From Nemertoderma westbladi (Eukaryota; Xenacoelomorpha; Nemertodermatida; Nemertodermatidae), in the NCBI GenBank assembly GCA_032718475.1, contig JAUCBJ010008839.1:1-64000 (forward strand): DNA of 64,000 nt, read 5' to 3'. The notes beneath the pieces were generated by a model, which worked only from the letters and a program-made list of their open reading frames with translations, did no database searches and had not been told where the DNA came from. A program made the position numbers and the translations under genes. Positions within the stretch are counted from its first letter, which is position 1. Each line of letters opens with the position of its first letter. Positions 47,105-60,235 of the stretch are shown here, piece after piece.

Positions 47105-47173
47105 CTGCCTCTGGAATACAGTTTACATAGACACAAAACCCGCCACGGTTACAAAGAGGACCAAACGCCCGAG
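47105..47173 (+). CDS. Astacin-family metalloprotease, exon 2 (propeptide)
   Basis: 69 nt between TTTCAG (acceptor ending 47104) and GAG|GTAAGA (donor at 47174), phase 0 on both sides, 23 residues (LPLEYSLHRHKTRHGYKEDQ + TPE), basic and hydrophilic. No motif of its own; assigned by clean splice sites and phase. Confidence 0.55.
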
Positions 47174-47677
47174 GTAAGATGTTCAAAAACAAAGGTGACT
47201 AGACTGAAAATCGAAGTGTTAGTTTCAGTTCCTATTGGAATACTATAAACTATAAACCTACTATAAAAATTTAACATTATTTGGTTTTTTTTATTTCACC
47301 AGAAACAAAATTTAATGAGAATTTCACATTAAAACGGCTTATATGTAGAGATATTTTAGTTCTCGAGTAATCGCTGTATTTCCGTCTACAACTCTGCCCG
47401 CAAATATACTACATAGGGTGCAGCAGTTGTTTTATAGGCACATGTTAGTTTAAATGCTGCTCTATTGTCGCAGGTTACATAGAACATTCCAGACATTTGA
47501 CATTTAGAAACGTATTTATAAATTGTATTGACGTACAACACTGCGTTAGAACTGTCTTAAAAACAATATCTTTAAAACCCACTTAACACCAACAAATAAA
47601 CTACATATTGTTAATTAATAACACATAGGCCTAATGATTGGTTGTCAGATCTACTATGACTAAATTATTTGTTTCAG

Positions 47678-47773
47678 TTTGGACGAATTTACAAAAACTA
47701 CGAGACGTTTCGTGAGAACGCTAACCCAATCGCAGCTGCAAAGGGAAATCATCATAGATTTGTCTCACCTGAG
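47678..47773 (+). CDS. Astacin-family metalloprotease, exon 3 (propeptide)
   Basis: 96 nt (32 codons) between TTTGTTTCAG (acceptor ending 47677) and GAG|GTATAA (donor at 47774), phase 0 at both ends. Encodes FGRIYKNYETFRENANPIAA and AKGNHHRFVSPE. The donor is weaker than those of exons 1 and 2 and lies in a 76-bp tandem duplication, which creates a second identical GAG|GTATAA 76 bp downstream. Confidence 0.55.
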
Positions 47774-47922
47774 GTATAAAAATAAATTTACGACCGATCG
47801 AGTTTCTTGCCTTCTTGTCTGTACATACTGATAGCACACCACGGATGAGGTATAAAAATAAATTTACGACCGATCGAGTTTCTTGCCTTCTTGTCTGTAC
47901 ATACTGATAGCACACCACGGAG
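47771..47922. repeat. 76-bp tandem duplication covering a splice donor
   Basis: GAGGTATAAAAATAAATTTA and the following 56 bases, up to CACACCACGGA, occur at 47771 and again at 47847 with no visible difference. The unit begins with the last codon of exon 3 and its GT donor. The lack of divergence suggests a recent event or an assembly duplication. Confidence 0.9.
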
Positions 47923-48156
47923 CATCAATTTAACTTTAAGATATGGCATAATTTCCATTAATTATTGTTTTCTGTTGTTGTATAGTAGGCCTATAATACA
48001 CCACATTCTTACTCTATCGCACGATGACCAATCGCACTGTAACCGACGACTTGACTGGAAATAATTATGTGTAACTGTGTTGGTATTACGGTGGGTGGGA
48101 ATCTATATAGTGTTTATCAGATGCATGGGCGGTAGTAAATAGGGAGATCAGCTGTT

Positions 48157-51100
48157 GTTGACGTGGACGATAGCACTGCCATAGACACAGCTCTATTGCG
48201 GACGTGGAATATTGCACTGCCATAGACACGGCTCTATTGTGGACGTAGAATATTGCACTGCCATAGACACAGCTCTATTGCGGACGTGGAATATTGCACT
48301 GCCATAGACACGGCTCTATTGTGGACGTAGAATATTGCACTGCCATAGACACAGCTCTATTGCGGACGTGGAATAAGCACTGCCATAGACACAGCTCTAT
48401 TGTGGACGTAGAATATTGCACTGCCATAGACACGGCTCTATTGTGGACGTAGAATATTGCACTGCCATAGAGACAGCTCAATTGTGGACGTAGAATATTG
48501 CACTGCCATAGACACAGCTCTATTGCGGACGTGGAATATTGCACTGCCATAGACACGGCTCTATTGTGGACGTAGAATATTGCACTGCCATAGAGACAGC
48601 TCAATTGTGGACGTAGAATATTGCACTGCCATAGACACAGCTCTATTGTGGACGTAGAATATTGCACTGCCATAGACACGGCTCTATTGTGGACGTAGAA
48701 CATTACACTACCATGGACACGGCTCTATTGTGGACGTAGAATATTGCACTGCCATAGACACGGCTCTATTGTGGACGTAGAATATTGCACTGCCATAGAC
48801 ACGGCTCATTGTGGACGTAGAATATTGCACTGCCATAGACACAGCTCTATTGTGGATGTAGGATATTGCACTGCCATAGACACAGCTCTATTGTGGACGT
48901 GGAAGATTGCACTGCCATAGACACAGCTCTATTGCGGACGTAGAATATTGCACTGCCATAGACACAGCTCTATTGTGGACGTAGAATATTGCACCGCCAT
49001 AGACACGGCTCTATTGTGGACGTAGAATATTGATCTGCCATAGACACAGCTCTATTGTGGACGTGGAATATTGCACTGCCATAGACACGGCTCTATTGTG
49101 GACGTAGAATATTGCACTGCCATAGACACGGCTCTATTATGGACGTGGAATATTGCACTGCCATAGACACGGCTCTATTGTGGACGTGGAATATTGCACT
49201 GCCATAGACACGGCTCTATTGTGGACGTAGAATATTGCACTGCCATAGACACAGCTCTATTGTGGACGTGGAAGATTGCACTGCCATAGACACAGCTCTA
49301 TTGCGGACGTAGAATATTGCACTGTCATAGACACAGCTCTATTGTGGACGTAGGATATTGCACTGCCATAGACACGGCTCTATTGTGGACGTAGAATATT
49401 GCTCTGCCATAGACACAGCTCTATTGTGGACGTGGAATATTGCACTGCCATAAACACGGCTCTATTGTGGACGTAGAATATTGCACTGCCATAGACACGG
49501 CTCTATTGTGGACGTAGAATATTGCACTGCCATAGACACAGCTCTATTGTGGACGTGGAATATTGCACTGCCATAAACTCGGCTCTATTGTGGACGTAGA
49601 ATATTGCACTGCCATAGACACGTTTCTATTGTGGACGTAGAATATTGCACTGCCATAGACACAGCTCTATTGCGGACGTAGAATATTGCACTGCCATAGA
49701 CACAGCTCTATTGTGGACGTAGGATATTGCACTGCCATAGACACGGCTCTATTGTGGACGTAGAATATTGCACTGCCATAGACACAGCTCTATTGTGGAC
49801 GTAGAATATTGCACTGCCATAGACACGGCTCTATTGTGGACGTAGAATGTTGCACTGCCATAGACACAGCTCTATTGTGGAAGTTGAAGGTTGCAGTGCC
49901 ATGACACAACTCTTATTGTGGACGTAGGATATTGCACTGCCATAGACACGGCTCTATTGTGGACGTAGAATATTGCACTGCCATAGACACGTTTCTATTG
50001 TGGACGTAGAATATTGCACTGCCATAGACACAGCTCTATTGTGGACGTAGGATATTGCACTGCCATAGACACGGCTCTATTGTGGACGTAGAATATTGCA
50101 CTGCCATAGACACGGCTCTATTGTGGACGTAGAATATTGCACTGCCATAGACACAGCTCTATTGTGGACGTAGAATATTGCACTGCCATAGACACTGCTC
50201 TATTGTGAACGTAGGATATTGCACTGCCATAGACACGGCTATATTGTGGACGTAGAATATTGCACTGCCATAGACACAGCTCTATTGTGGACGTAGAATA
50301 TTGCACTGCCATAGACATAGCTCTATTGTGGACGTAGGATATTGCACTGCCATAGACACGGCTCTATTGTGGACGTAGAATATTGCACTGCCATAGACAC
50401 AGCTCTATTGTGGAAGTTGAAGGTTGCAGTGCCATGACACAGCTCTATTGTGGACGTAGAATATTGTACTGCCATAGACACAGCTCAATTATGGACGTAT
50501 AAAATTGCACTGCCATAGACACGGCTCTATTGTGGAAGTTGAAGTGCCATGACACAGCTCTATTGTGGACGAAGAATATTGTACTGCCATAGACACAGCT
50601 CTATTGTGGACGTAGGATATTGCACCGCCATAGACACAGCTCTATTGTGGACGTGGAAGATTGCACTGCCATAGACACGGCTCTATTGTGGACGTGGAAG
50701 ATTGCACTGCCATAGACACAGCTCTATTGTGACGTGGAATATTGCACTGCCATAGACACAGCTCTATTGTGGACGTAGAATATTGCACTGCCATAGACAC
50801 AGCTCTATTGTGGACGTAGGATATTGCACCGCCATAGACACGGCTCTATTGTGGACGTAGAATATTGCACTGCCATAGACACAGCTCAATTGTGGACGTA
50901 TAATATTGCACTGCCATAGACACAACTCTATTGTGGACGTGGAAGATTGCACTGCCATAGACACGGCTCTATTGTGGACGTGGAAGATTGCACTGCCATA
51001 GACACAGCTCTATTGTGACGTGGAATATTGCACTGCCATAGACACAGCTCTATTGTGGACGTAGAATATTGCACTGCCATAGACACAGCTCTATTGTGGA

Positions 51101-54100
51101 CGTAGGATATTGCACCGCCATAGACACGGCTCTATTGTGGACGTAGAATATTGCACTGCCATAGACACAGCTCTATTGTGGACGTAGAATATTGCACTGC
51201 CATAGACACAGCTCTATTGTGGACGTAGGATATTGCACTGCCATAGACACCGCTCCATTGTGGACGTGGAATATTGCACTGCCATAAACTCGGCTCCATT
51301 GTGGACGTGGAATATTGCACTGCCATAAACTCGGCTCTATTGTGACGTGGAATATTGCACTGCCATAGACACAGCTCTATTGTGACGTGGAAGATTGCAC
51401 TGCCATAAACACGGCTACTTTGTGGACGTAGAATATTGCACTGCCATAGATACAGCTCTATTGTGGACGTAGAATATTGCACAGTCATAGACACAACTCT
51501 ATTGTGGACGTAGGATATTGCACTGCCATAGACACGGCTCTATTGTGGACGTAGAATATTGCACTGCCATAGACACGGCTCTATTGTGGGCGTAGAATAT
51601 TGCACTGCCATAGACACATCTCTATTGTGGAAATATAATATTGCACTGCCATAGAGACAGCTCTATTGTTGACGTAGAATATTGCACTGCCATAGACACA
51701 GCTCTACAGTGGACGTAGAAGATTACACTGCCATAGACACAGCTCTATTGTGGACGTAGAATATTGCACTGCCATAGACACAGCTCTATTGTGGACGTAG
51801 AATATTGCACTGCCATAGACACGGCTCTATTGTGGACGTAGAATATTGCACTGCCATAGACACAGCTCTATTGTGGAAGTTGAAGGTTGCAGTGCCATGA
51901 CACAGCTCTATTGTGGACGTAGAATATTGCGCTGCCATAGACACAGCTCTATTGTGGACGTAGGATATTGCACTGCCATAGACACGGCTCTATTGTGGAC
52001 GTAGAATATTGCACTGCCATAGACACGGCTCTATTGTGGACGTAGAATATTGCACTGCCATAGACACAGCTCTATTGTGGACGTAGAATATTGCACTGCC
52101 ATAGACACTGCTCTATTCTGAACGTAGGATATTGCACTGCCATAGACACGGCTATATTGTGGACGTAGAATATTGCACTGCCATAGACACAGCTCTATTG
52201 TGGACGTAGAATATTGCACTGCCATAGACATAGCTCTATTGTGGACGTAGGATATTGCACTGCCATAGACACGGCTCTATTGTGGACGTAGAATATTGCA
52301 CTGCAATAGACACAGCTCTATTGTGGAAGTTGAAGGTTGCAGTGCCATGACACAGCTCTATTGTGGACGTAGAATATTGTACTGCCATAGAAACAGCTCA
52401 ATTATGGACGTATAATATTGCACTGCCATAGACACGGCTCTATTGTGGAAGTTGAAGTGCCATGACACAGCTCTATTGTGGACGAAGAATATTGTACTGC
52501 CATAGGCACAGCTCAATTGTGGACGTATAATATTGCACTGCCATAGACACAGCTCTATTGTGGACGTGGAAGATTGCACTGCCATAGACACGGCTCTATT
52601 GTGGACGTGGAAGATTGCACTGCCATAGACACAGCTCTATTGTGACGTGGAATATTGCACTGCCATAGACACAGCTCTATTGTGACGTGGAATATTGCAC
52701 TGCCATAAACACGGCTCCTTTGTGGACGTAGAATATTGCACTGCCATAGACACATCTCTATTGTGGAAATATAATATTGCACTGCCATAGAGACAGCTCT
52801 ATTGTTGACGTAGAATATTGCACTGCCATAGACACAGCTCTACAGTGGACGTAGAATATTACACTGCCATAGACACAGCTCTATTGTGGACGTAGAATAT
52901 TACACTGCCATTGACACAGCTCTATTGTGGACGTAGAATATTGCACTGCCATAGACACAGGTCTATTGTGGACGTGGAATATTACACTGCCATAGACACA
53001 GCTCTACAGTGGACGTAGAAGATTACACTGCCATAGACACAGCTCTATTGTGGACGTAGAATATTGCACTGCCATAGACACAGCTCTATTGTGGACGTAG
53101 AATATTGCACTGCCATAGACACAGCTCTATTGTGGACGTAGAATATTGAACTGCCATAGAGACAGCTCAATTGTGGACGTCGAATATTGCACTGCCATAG
53201 ACACAGCTCTACAGTGGACGTAGAAGATTACACTGCCATAGACACAGCTCTATTGTGGACGTAAAATATTGCACTGCTATAGAGACAGCTCAATTGTGGA
53301 CGTAGAATATTGCACTGTCATAGACACAGCTCTATTGTGGACGTAGAATATTGCACTGCCATAGACACGGCTCTATTGTGGATGTAGTATATTGCACTGC
53401 CATAGACACAGCTCTATTGTGGACGTAGAATATTACACTGCCATAGAGACAGCTCAATTGTGGACGTAGAATATTGCACTCCCATAGACACAGATATATT
53501 ATGGACTTGGGATATTGCACTGCCATAGACACGGCTCTATTGTGGACGTAGAATATTGCACTGCCATAGAGACAGCTCAATTGTGGACGTAGAATATTGC
53601 ACTGCCATAGACACAGCTCTACAGTGGACGTAGAATATTGCACTGCCATAGACACAGCTCAATTGTGGACGTAGAATATTGCACTGCCATAGACACAGCT
53701 CTACAGTGGACGTAGAATATTGCACTGCCATAGACACAGCTCTATTGTGGACGTAAAATATTGCACTGCCATAGAGACAGCTCAATTGTGGACGTAGAAT
53801 ATTGCACTGCCATAGACACAGCTCTATTGTGGACGTAGAATATTACACTGCCATAGAGACAGCTCAATTGTGGACGTAGAATATTGCACTGCCATAGACA
53901 CAGCTATATTATGGACTTGGAACATTGCACTGCCATAGACACGGCTCTATTGTGGAAGTTGAAAGTTGCAGTGCCATGACACAGCTCTATTGTGGACGTA
54001 GAATATTGCACTGCCATAGAGACAGCTCAATTGTGGACGTAGAATATTGCACTGCCATAGAGACAGCTCAATTGTGGACGTAGAATATTGCACTGCCATA

Positions 54101-54300
54101 GACACAGCTCTATTGTGGACGTAGAATATTGCACTGCCATAGAGACAGCTCAATTGTGGACGTAGAATATTGCACTGCCATAGACACGGCTCTATTGTGG
54201 ATGTAGAATATTGCACTGCCATAGACACGACTCTATTGTGGACGTAGAATATTGCACTGCCATAGACGCAGCTCTATATTGTGGTTGTGGACATGGAAGA
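48157..54300. repeat. 41-bp minisatellite (about 149 copies)
   Basis: The unit is GCACTGCCATAGACACAGCT then CTATTGTGGACGTAGAATATT (41 bp), with CAGCTC/CGGCTC, GTAGAA/GTGGAA and shortened variants. Blocks are duplicated at larger scale: the pattern at 50118-50318 recurs at 52031-52231 (offset 1913). It lies in the presumed third intron of the astacin-like gene. Frames in it are fortuitous. Confidence 0.95.
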
Positions 54301-54468
54301 TAGCATGTCCACAATCTAATCGGTTAATATCCGTATGCATTATTTAAGCGGGACGAATTTAAAAACTATATTTAATAAGTTTATTGAGTAACTTCCAAGT
54401 GTACGATTTATATCAAATCTTCCCCTCATTCAAATACGTGCAGTGCATAAAATTAACTCAAAGACTCA

Positions 54469-54797
54469 GACAGGGTTGCCACTCTAGTTCAGTTTCAATT
54501 TTCCCTGACTTTATGAAAAAATTCCATGACTGCAGGTACACAGCATTTTTATAGAATACAGTATACTTATATATTATTGGCCGCTTTATTATATTCCAAA
54601 CAATGTTACGAGTTAAGCAATTAGAGTGCACCTATATTTAGTGATGCGAGGAAATCAAAAGGCGAGCGAAGCGAGCAGAAAAATTGTACCCATTTTCGCT
54701 TATGAAACATGTTCTGTATATCACATTCCCTGACATTTCAAGAAAAAATGAAATTCCCTGACTATTCCAGGTATTCCAAGTGAGTGGCAACCCTGTC
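54469..54797. mobile_element. MITE with hAT-like CAGGG termini
   Basis: GACAGGGTTGCCACTC at 54469-54484 and its exact complement GAGTGGCAACCCTGTC at 54782-54797 bound about 330 bp without coding capacity. Termini beginning CAGGG are common in hAT elements. Next to the CAGGG ends both flanks read TCAGA, a possible 5-bp duplication; hAT elements normally duplicate 8 bp, so the class is tentative. Inside, TTCCCTGAC phrases recur. Confidence 0.75.
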
Positions 54798-55457
54798 AGA
54801 TTGTTGAGTGGAGTATAAAAGTTGATGGAGCTGAAGTAGCAAAAGTTTAACGGAGAAAATAAAATTTCTGACCAGTAAGAAGTCGGATGGTCAAACTATC
54901 TCTGTTTCTAAATTCCATGCAATATCAGTACGATATGTAGAAATAATATTCCACGACAACATGGTGTATATCGGATACATACAGTATTTATAAAAAACAA
55001 TTATTAACAATTTATTTAGTGATTCTAATTTTATAAAAATATATCATAACAATTTATTATTTATCTATAGTTACTAATATTAGTATAATTATATCTCATT
55101 TCTCATGAACTTAAATGTTTAACAACATAAAGTAAACTTCAGTTGGTTCCAGGGTTCCGGAGTTCTGACACTAAAGAACCGACTATCTCGTCAAAAAATA
55201 AATTATACTTCGAATACAACTCTGACTAGGACCAAAAAATATAAAACAATTGAAAAAATAGACTCATGGTAATAACGTGGGCTAAACAATCATTCTCAAA
55301 AATTACTTTCATTTTTTAATAAACAAACCATTATTTTGTTCTAAATAATGCTGAATTTTTGAGTCGTTGTCCTGTGCATAAATTTTTAAGGACTCCAGCT
55401 AAAAACATGGACTAGAGGGGACTCAAATCCGGAACCCTGATAATTACAAACAATAAA
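54798..55457. other. 3' region of the NELF-B gene
   Basis: Minus-strand AATAAA signals are present (plus TTTATT at 55011-55016 and 55053-55058), about 400-450 bp after the stop. Which one is used cannot be told. No other gene is seen. Confidence 0.4.
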
Positions 55458-57846
55458 CTAATCGGACTCCATATTATCTGAAACATCAGTATCTTCGTCG
55501 TCTTTACTAAGAACTGATTTATCCAGTTTATCTCTCAACGTAGTGTACGCTTTATGCACCGGCACGGAATGCTCCTCGCCAGGACGAACAACTTCCAGGA
55601 TCGTAACGAGAATATCTACTGGCATCTTATAGGCCACGAAGTACAGCAAGCGAACCACGTGTTTGATAACGTTCTCCTGGGAAGACGAACTTCGTAGCAG
55701 AAACTCGTCGAACACACCTTGACAGAACGCGGGTCTGGCGAACTCGTCCGGTATCGAGCACAAAGAGGAAACGAGTCCGTTTATCAGACTATCGTTCTGC
55801 CAGATATCCAGTTCGCAGTCGGCTAGTAACGGCAACAAACGCGGGATGTTGTGTCTCCCGTAGTTTCCGTTACAGACTTTATCTACGTATTGGAGGGTTA
55901 TTAGCACGGCTAGTTTGTTGCATTTAATCCCGGCGACCACGGTCTTTGGGAGGGGCTCGGGTGTGGGCAGGGAGCCCGGCTCATCCTCGGGGTGGTCCCG
56001 AGCTAACTCCTCGATTATACGGGAGTCCGACAGTCGGATCTGGTCGTCCACCATCACGGACTGGATGGACGGGACGAGTTTACTGATGGTGTCGGAGGAT
56101 AGACGCGGCTCCTTAAACACCTGGGTAATAAAGATAATAAAGTAAAACTAATTTAAACTAAAACATGTAAATAAAATTTATCGAAACTTAAAGCCTCGGT
56201 TATATTATTATTAGGAACTTGTGTGCGCATCGATTATACCATACTTCCGGGATCCGTAGTAGACTTCCGGGATGCGTCATGGACCAATTTCTAGCAACTT
56301 CCGGGTCAAACCCGCTAATTCTGGTTACCAGTAATCTACTTAACATAGCGAAGTGAAAAAAAAACAAATTATTATAAAATAAAACAACTCGAAAAAGTTT
56401 AAAGTAAAAGACAGACAACAGAACCGTTAAAAAAATATAATTAAATTGAGATAAGTTGTTGAGTTAGACAATATATAATAATAGATACCTAGGAACCTGA
56501 GCTGAAGATTAATAATAATTAATTAATCAATGATGGGGAACTGGACGAGAGTAACATCTCGTCTTAGTGTTAAATAATCAATTAAGGGAAAGAAGCGGGT
56601 TACAGTGGCAAGTTATTCTAACCAAAACAATAAACAAATATCAATAGAACAGGTTACAGTTACAGTATATTTTTAAGAGTTTTCAATTTTCCCCTTGAGA
56701 ATATCTGCTTAAATCACACCATACATCTAAAATAAAACAATACCGCGGTATGTAAATATCACACGACAATACCTGGGAATCTATAATATCCCACGCCGAT
56801 AAGGCGAGGTTAGCTAATCGGAGTAGCAAAGCGATCTCTCGGTTATCGCGGGGTAATCCTTCACTAACAACCACCACCTGCTCCAACAGGTTAACTATAC
56901 TACGAGATATCGTGTATATCGCGAAGGGGTCGCACAATATCATCGCGATATCCCCGAGTACCTCCTGCCCTTTACGCAACCCGTCGAGGTACTTCTCCAA
57001 CTGAATCCCCCGTTTAGTGTCTATCATTCGCTCCCGGATACACGCATCCAGACACCACGCGAACTTATGACACAAATCCACCTCGCAAATCGCGTTGTTA
57101 TTCGCATCGTGCAGCGCCATTAACAACTCCGCTCGCAATGTGCAATAATGGACATTGCGTGTTCGCAGGAACAATGTGCGAAGAAACTGCAACGTAACAT
57201 CGTACAGTTTAACCTGCTGGCCTATCATTTCTAATTGTTTAGCTATTAGTTCGCTTTGCCTGCGAGTTTTAGGGGAAACAGAATATAAGGAATTCTTCGT
57301 GGATAAACTGAACATGGATTCCTCTTTGTGCGAAACATATTCCGTTAGTAAAGGGGATAATTCGTCGCCGAATAAACTCTGATTCTGTCGCCAAATATGT
57401 CGTTTAACTTCGATGGGACAATCTCGATACAATTCTTTATCGGTAACAAGTTTTTTTATTGTTCCGGGAGGGATTGTATCCACACGTTGTAGTAAATGCA
57501 TTACTATCGGTCGCAGCACAGGCACTTTTATTACTGGGTAGGACTTCGCTAAGAGTTCTAGCAACTGTTTCTGCCCGGATTTCTGGTCCGGTGGTTCCGT
57601 TTTAGAGGCCAAGGCGTCGATTCGCTCCATCAGACGGGTTCGCAACTCGAGGAATACCGACTGGTGGAACTGCAGCCGTCGGACGTTGTGCAGGTCGAGT
57701 AGCGGCAAGGCCGGTTGCAACGAAGGGAGGAGAATTCCGTTCTCCGTTTGGAACTCCTCGATCGCTCGCAGGGGGTCGCTGCAGTTAGTCAACGTGTCCC
57801 TGAGATACTCGCTGCCTGGGATACCGATCTCTTCGAGTCCCGACAT
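55458..57846 (-). CDS. NELFB: Negative elongation factor B (NELF-B / COBRA1), two exons, 578 aa
   Basis: NELF-B is a subunit of the nuclear NELF complex that holds RNA polymerase II in promoter-proximal pause. Exon 1 (57846-56773) encodes residues 1-358 and starts MSGLEEIGIPGSEYLRDTLT. Conserved blocks seen: AIEEFQTENGILLPSLQPAL, LDLHNVRRLQFHQSVF, KELYRDCPIEVKRHIWRQNQ, FLRTLFLRTRNVHYCTLRAE, KFAWCLDACIRERMID, ILCDPFAIYTISRS and ending AWDIIDSQ at a CAG|GTATTG donor. Exon 2 (56120-55458) starts after TTATTACCCAG with VFKEPRL, gives 220 residues and ends in an acidic SDNMESD tail. The join DSQ|VFKEP falls in a conserved stretch in phase 0, and 578 aa matches the usual length of about 580. No frameshift or stop. 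It lies antisense within the long third intron of the astacin-like gene. Confidence 0.96.
56121..56772 (-). other. Intron of NELFB (652 bp)
   Basis: GT at 56772-56771 and AG at 56122-56121 on the minus strand. AT-rich. At 56588-56665 it contains a fragment of the fold-back family (AGCGGGTTACAG, AACCAAAACAATAAAC). Confidence 0.85.
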
Positions 57847-59590
57847 TGTACTTGTAGGCCTAACAACGGTTGCGTTTTGCGTACGGTCGGCACGGTAGCA
57901 GGAAAACAGGCAGTAAAATGAAAAGCTACAAAGGTGACCAAGTGCAAGTACTACTGCTGGCAGCCCAGCAGCATACTAGTCAGCTAGTAGGAGTAGCTGA
58001 GTAGGCCTACCGTAGAACCGTGCCGTTCGTTATCGGTCACTGGTAGCCGGTAGCGTAAACTAAAAAATGGAGGGAATGATTAAAATATTAATAAAAAAAA
58101 TAAATAAAAAAATATATAATAAAAATTAAAAATAAAACGATGGAATGCAGTTTCGTGTACCAGTAAATTTTTGCATAGGCAACCAATGACTGAATGATGA
58201 ATCGAACTAGAGCCTTTCTGCCTTTAGAGTTAAATTCAAATATGCTCAATCCAGCAATCCAACAAAAGTTATTGGGAAGTTTGGTTTGGTGTGTTAGAGG
58301 TGTAAAGGCATGACTCATGGTACAGCAGCAGCTTGGAGTCAGGCAGTACTGGTGCAGGCTGCAGGGCGGCCCTTTCATCAGTTCATTGCAAAACCCAGAA
58401 TCCCCATCACTTTTCATTTTGAGAAAAACGCAAGACTTTGAACCTTCTGCGATTGATGATCAAACTATGAAATCAACCCAAAATTTCTCAGCAATTTTTG
58501 ACGTATGGCCTTTTCACACTTTAGCTACGCCTACGATATGCAATACCGGTACCGGTTGCCGGTAAATGATTATTACTTTTACCGCATTGCGATGCTGTGC
58601 GATGTGAGTACGGTTCTCGCTACCCCGGGATCTGATATTTCTCTCAGCATTCTGCGGAGCAGGCGAAGCCTTAAATAATAATAAAAGTTAAAAACTCTTT
58701 TATTAATCTATAACATATCAAATGAAATAAAAATAAGAATATTACCCGCAGGAACACCCGTGCAATAATTAATAATCAATAATTAATAAAATGGTTGAGT
58801 CAAACAATTCAGTAACGAAGGTTGGTAATAGCGCGATACGGGTCGGCAGGGCCCGCGGTATTAGGTGGGTATGGGTCGGTACAACTCTGTATTATATATA
58901 TCGCTGATTCTCTACTCCATGCATGTCGTTATGGCCCTGTATGCATCGGTAGCTAATGCCCAGAAACCCCAGATGATACCAAAATAAACTCCATAGATCT
59001 GTATAGTGATCTTATTTGAATTTACCTCTCTTTTATGAAAGCTCTACTGTAGTCCGATTAATTCAATGTTTACCTTCGCAAAAACTCACCTACGCGAAAC
59101 TGATTCCATCGGCTACGCGTAGCCTACACCGACGCGGGAAAGTCAAACCCCAAAGACAGGTTGACAACATGTAATATGTTGCTTAATAAATGTTATAATG
59201 TGCTACATAACAACACTTGTACGGAATATAAGATTCCTTTAAAATATAAATTGTGGAAAAATTATGTAAGTCGATAAATATTTTAATTTTTATCTCACGA
59301 AAAGCGGCGTTACATTATTTATTATAGATGATTCGTAACTTGCATTACGGATGGATTTATCATGTAAATTAAATAAATAATTTTTAATAGTTTGAAAATG
59401 ACAATTCAAATGTATCAGTTCTGAGATATACTGTTGCATGTAGGCCTGAAATAACATTAAAAAAATTATATTCATTCAGCCAGATAGATCTGGTTGAATG
59501 ATAGATCATAAATCATAAATAATATAACACACTTCTTGGGGCCTTCGCCCACACGGATGGGGGTAAACGCTACACCTACTTTTAGACTGG
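57847..59590. other. NELFB upstream region and non-coding sequence
   Basis: The 170 bp before the NELFB start is less AT-rich with several CG dinucleotides, compatible with a promoter, but no element was pinned down. The rest shows no gene; a minus-strand frame at 58088-58417 has no recognisable feature. Confidence 0.35.
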
Positions 59591-59645
59591 TTAGTAAAGA
59601 AGCAGGTTACAGAGGCGGGTTGAAGGAACCAAAACAATAAATGAG
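59591..59645. mobile_element. Fragment of the fold-back family
   Basis: GTAAAGAAGCAGGTTACAGA, GGCGGGTTGAAGG and AACCAAAACAATAAA follow the order of the right arm of the full-length elements; nothing else of the element is visible. Confidence 0.55.
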
Positions 59646-59745
59646 ATCTGGTACTATTTCAGAAAACCAAATTTAATTGAGAATAAACACCTTGAGAATC
59701 AACACTCAGATGCATAGGCCTACAGGCTTATAAATACTGTTCATA

Positions 59746-60012
59746 GGCGTATGTACGCGTATATAGGTGTATATGTAGGTGTAGGCATTTACCCATTACC
59801 CCCATATGTGGGTGTAGGTGTAGTAATTTACCCATTAACCCCACACGTAAGTCCAGATGAGCCTTTGTGTAGAGTTACAATTATTGGACCTAGTCGTTCG
59901 CCCCCTAGCGGTCGACGGATGAACTACAGAAGTCTGTCTGTGTGTATAATTTCTAAACGTTTTATAGACTATGTAATATGTATACCAAATTGGGTTCCAT
60001 TTCATCAAAGAT
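59746..60012. repeat. Short GTAGGTGTA-type repeat and dispersed repeat copy
   Basis: 59746-59850 contains two copies of TAGGTGTAG..TTTACCCATTA..CCCCA about 65 bp apart. 59890-60012 is the second copy of the dispersed repeat at 32835-32960. Beyond it to 60235 no feature is seen. Confidence 0.5.
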
Positions 60013-60235
60013 TCACCGACTTATTAACATTCAAATATTTTCGTTGCCAGCGACGACGACAAAAACAAACACGACGACAGGCGGGTCAACTAATTATAAT
60101 TATATCCCCACGTTAAGGCTCACCTGGACTTATGTAGCTCGCCCCGCTGCACACACAGTAGCACACAACATTATTTAGGACTGAAGCACATACAGTAGGC
60201 CTAGGCATAATTATATGTAGGGCCTTGCGAATTAT

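Noticed and set aside
48275-54228. Frames in the 41-bp array (MSMAVQYSTSTIELCLWQCN)
   Set aside because: Repeat artefacts; interrupted often and with no link to exons.
58088-58417. 109-codon minus-strand frame ahead of NELFB
   Set aside because: No motif, low-complexity hydrophobic end derived from an A/T-rich tract; not supported as a gene.
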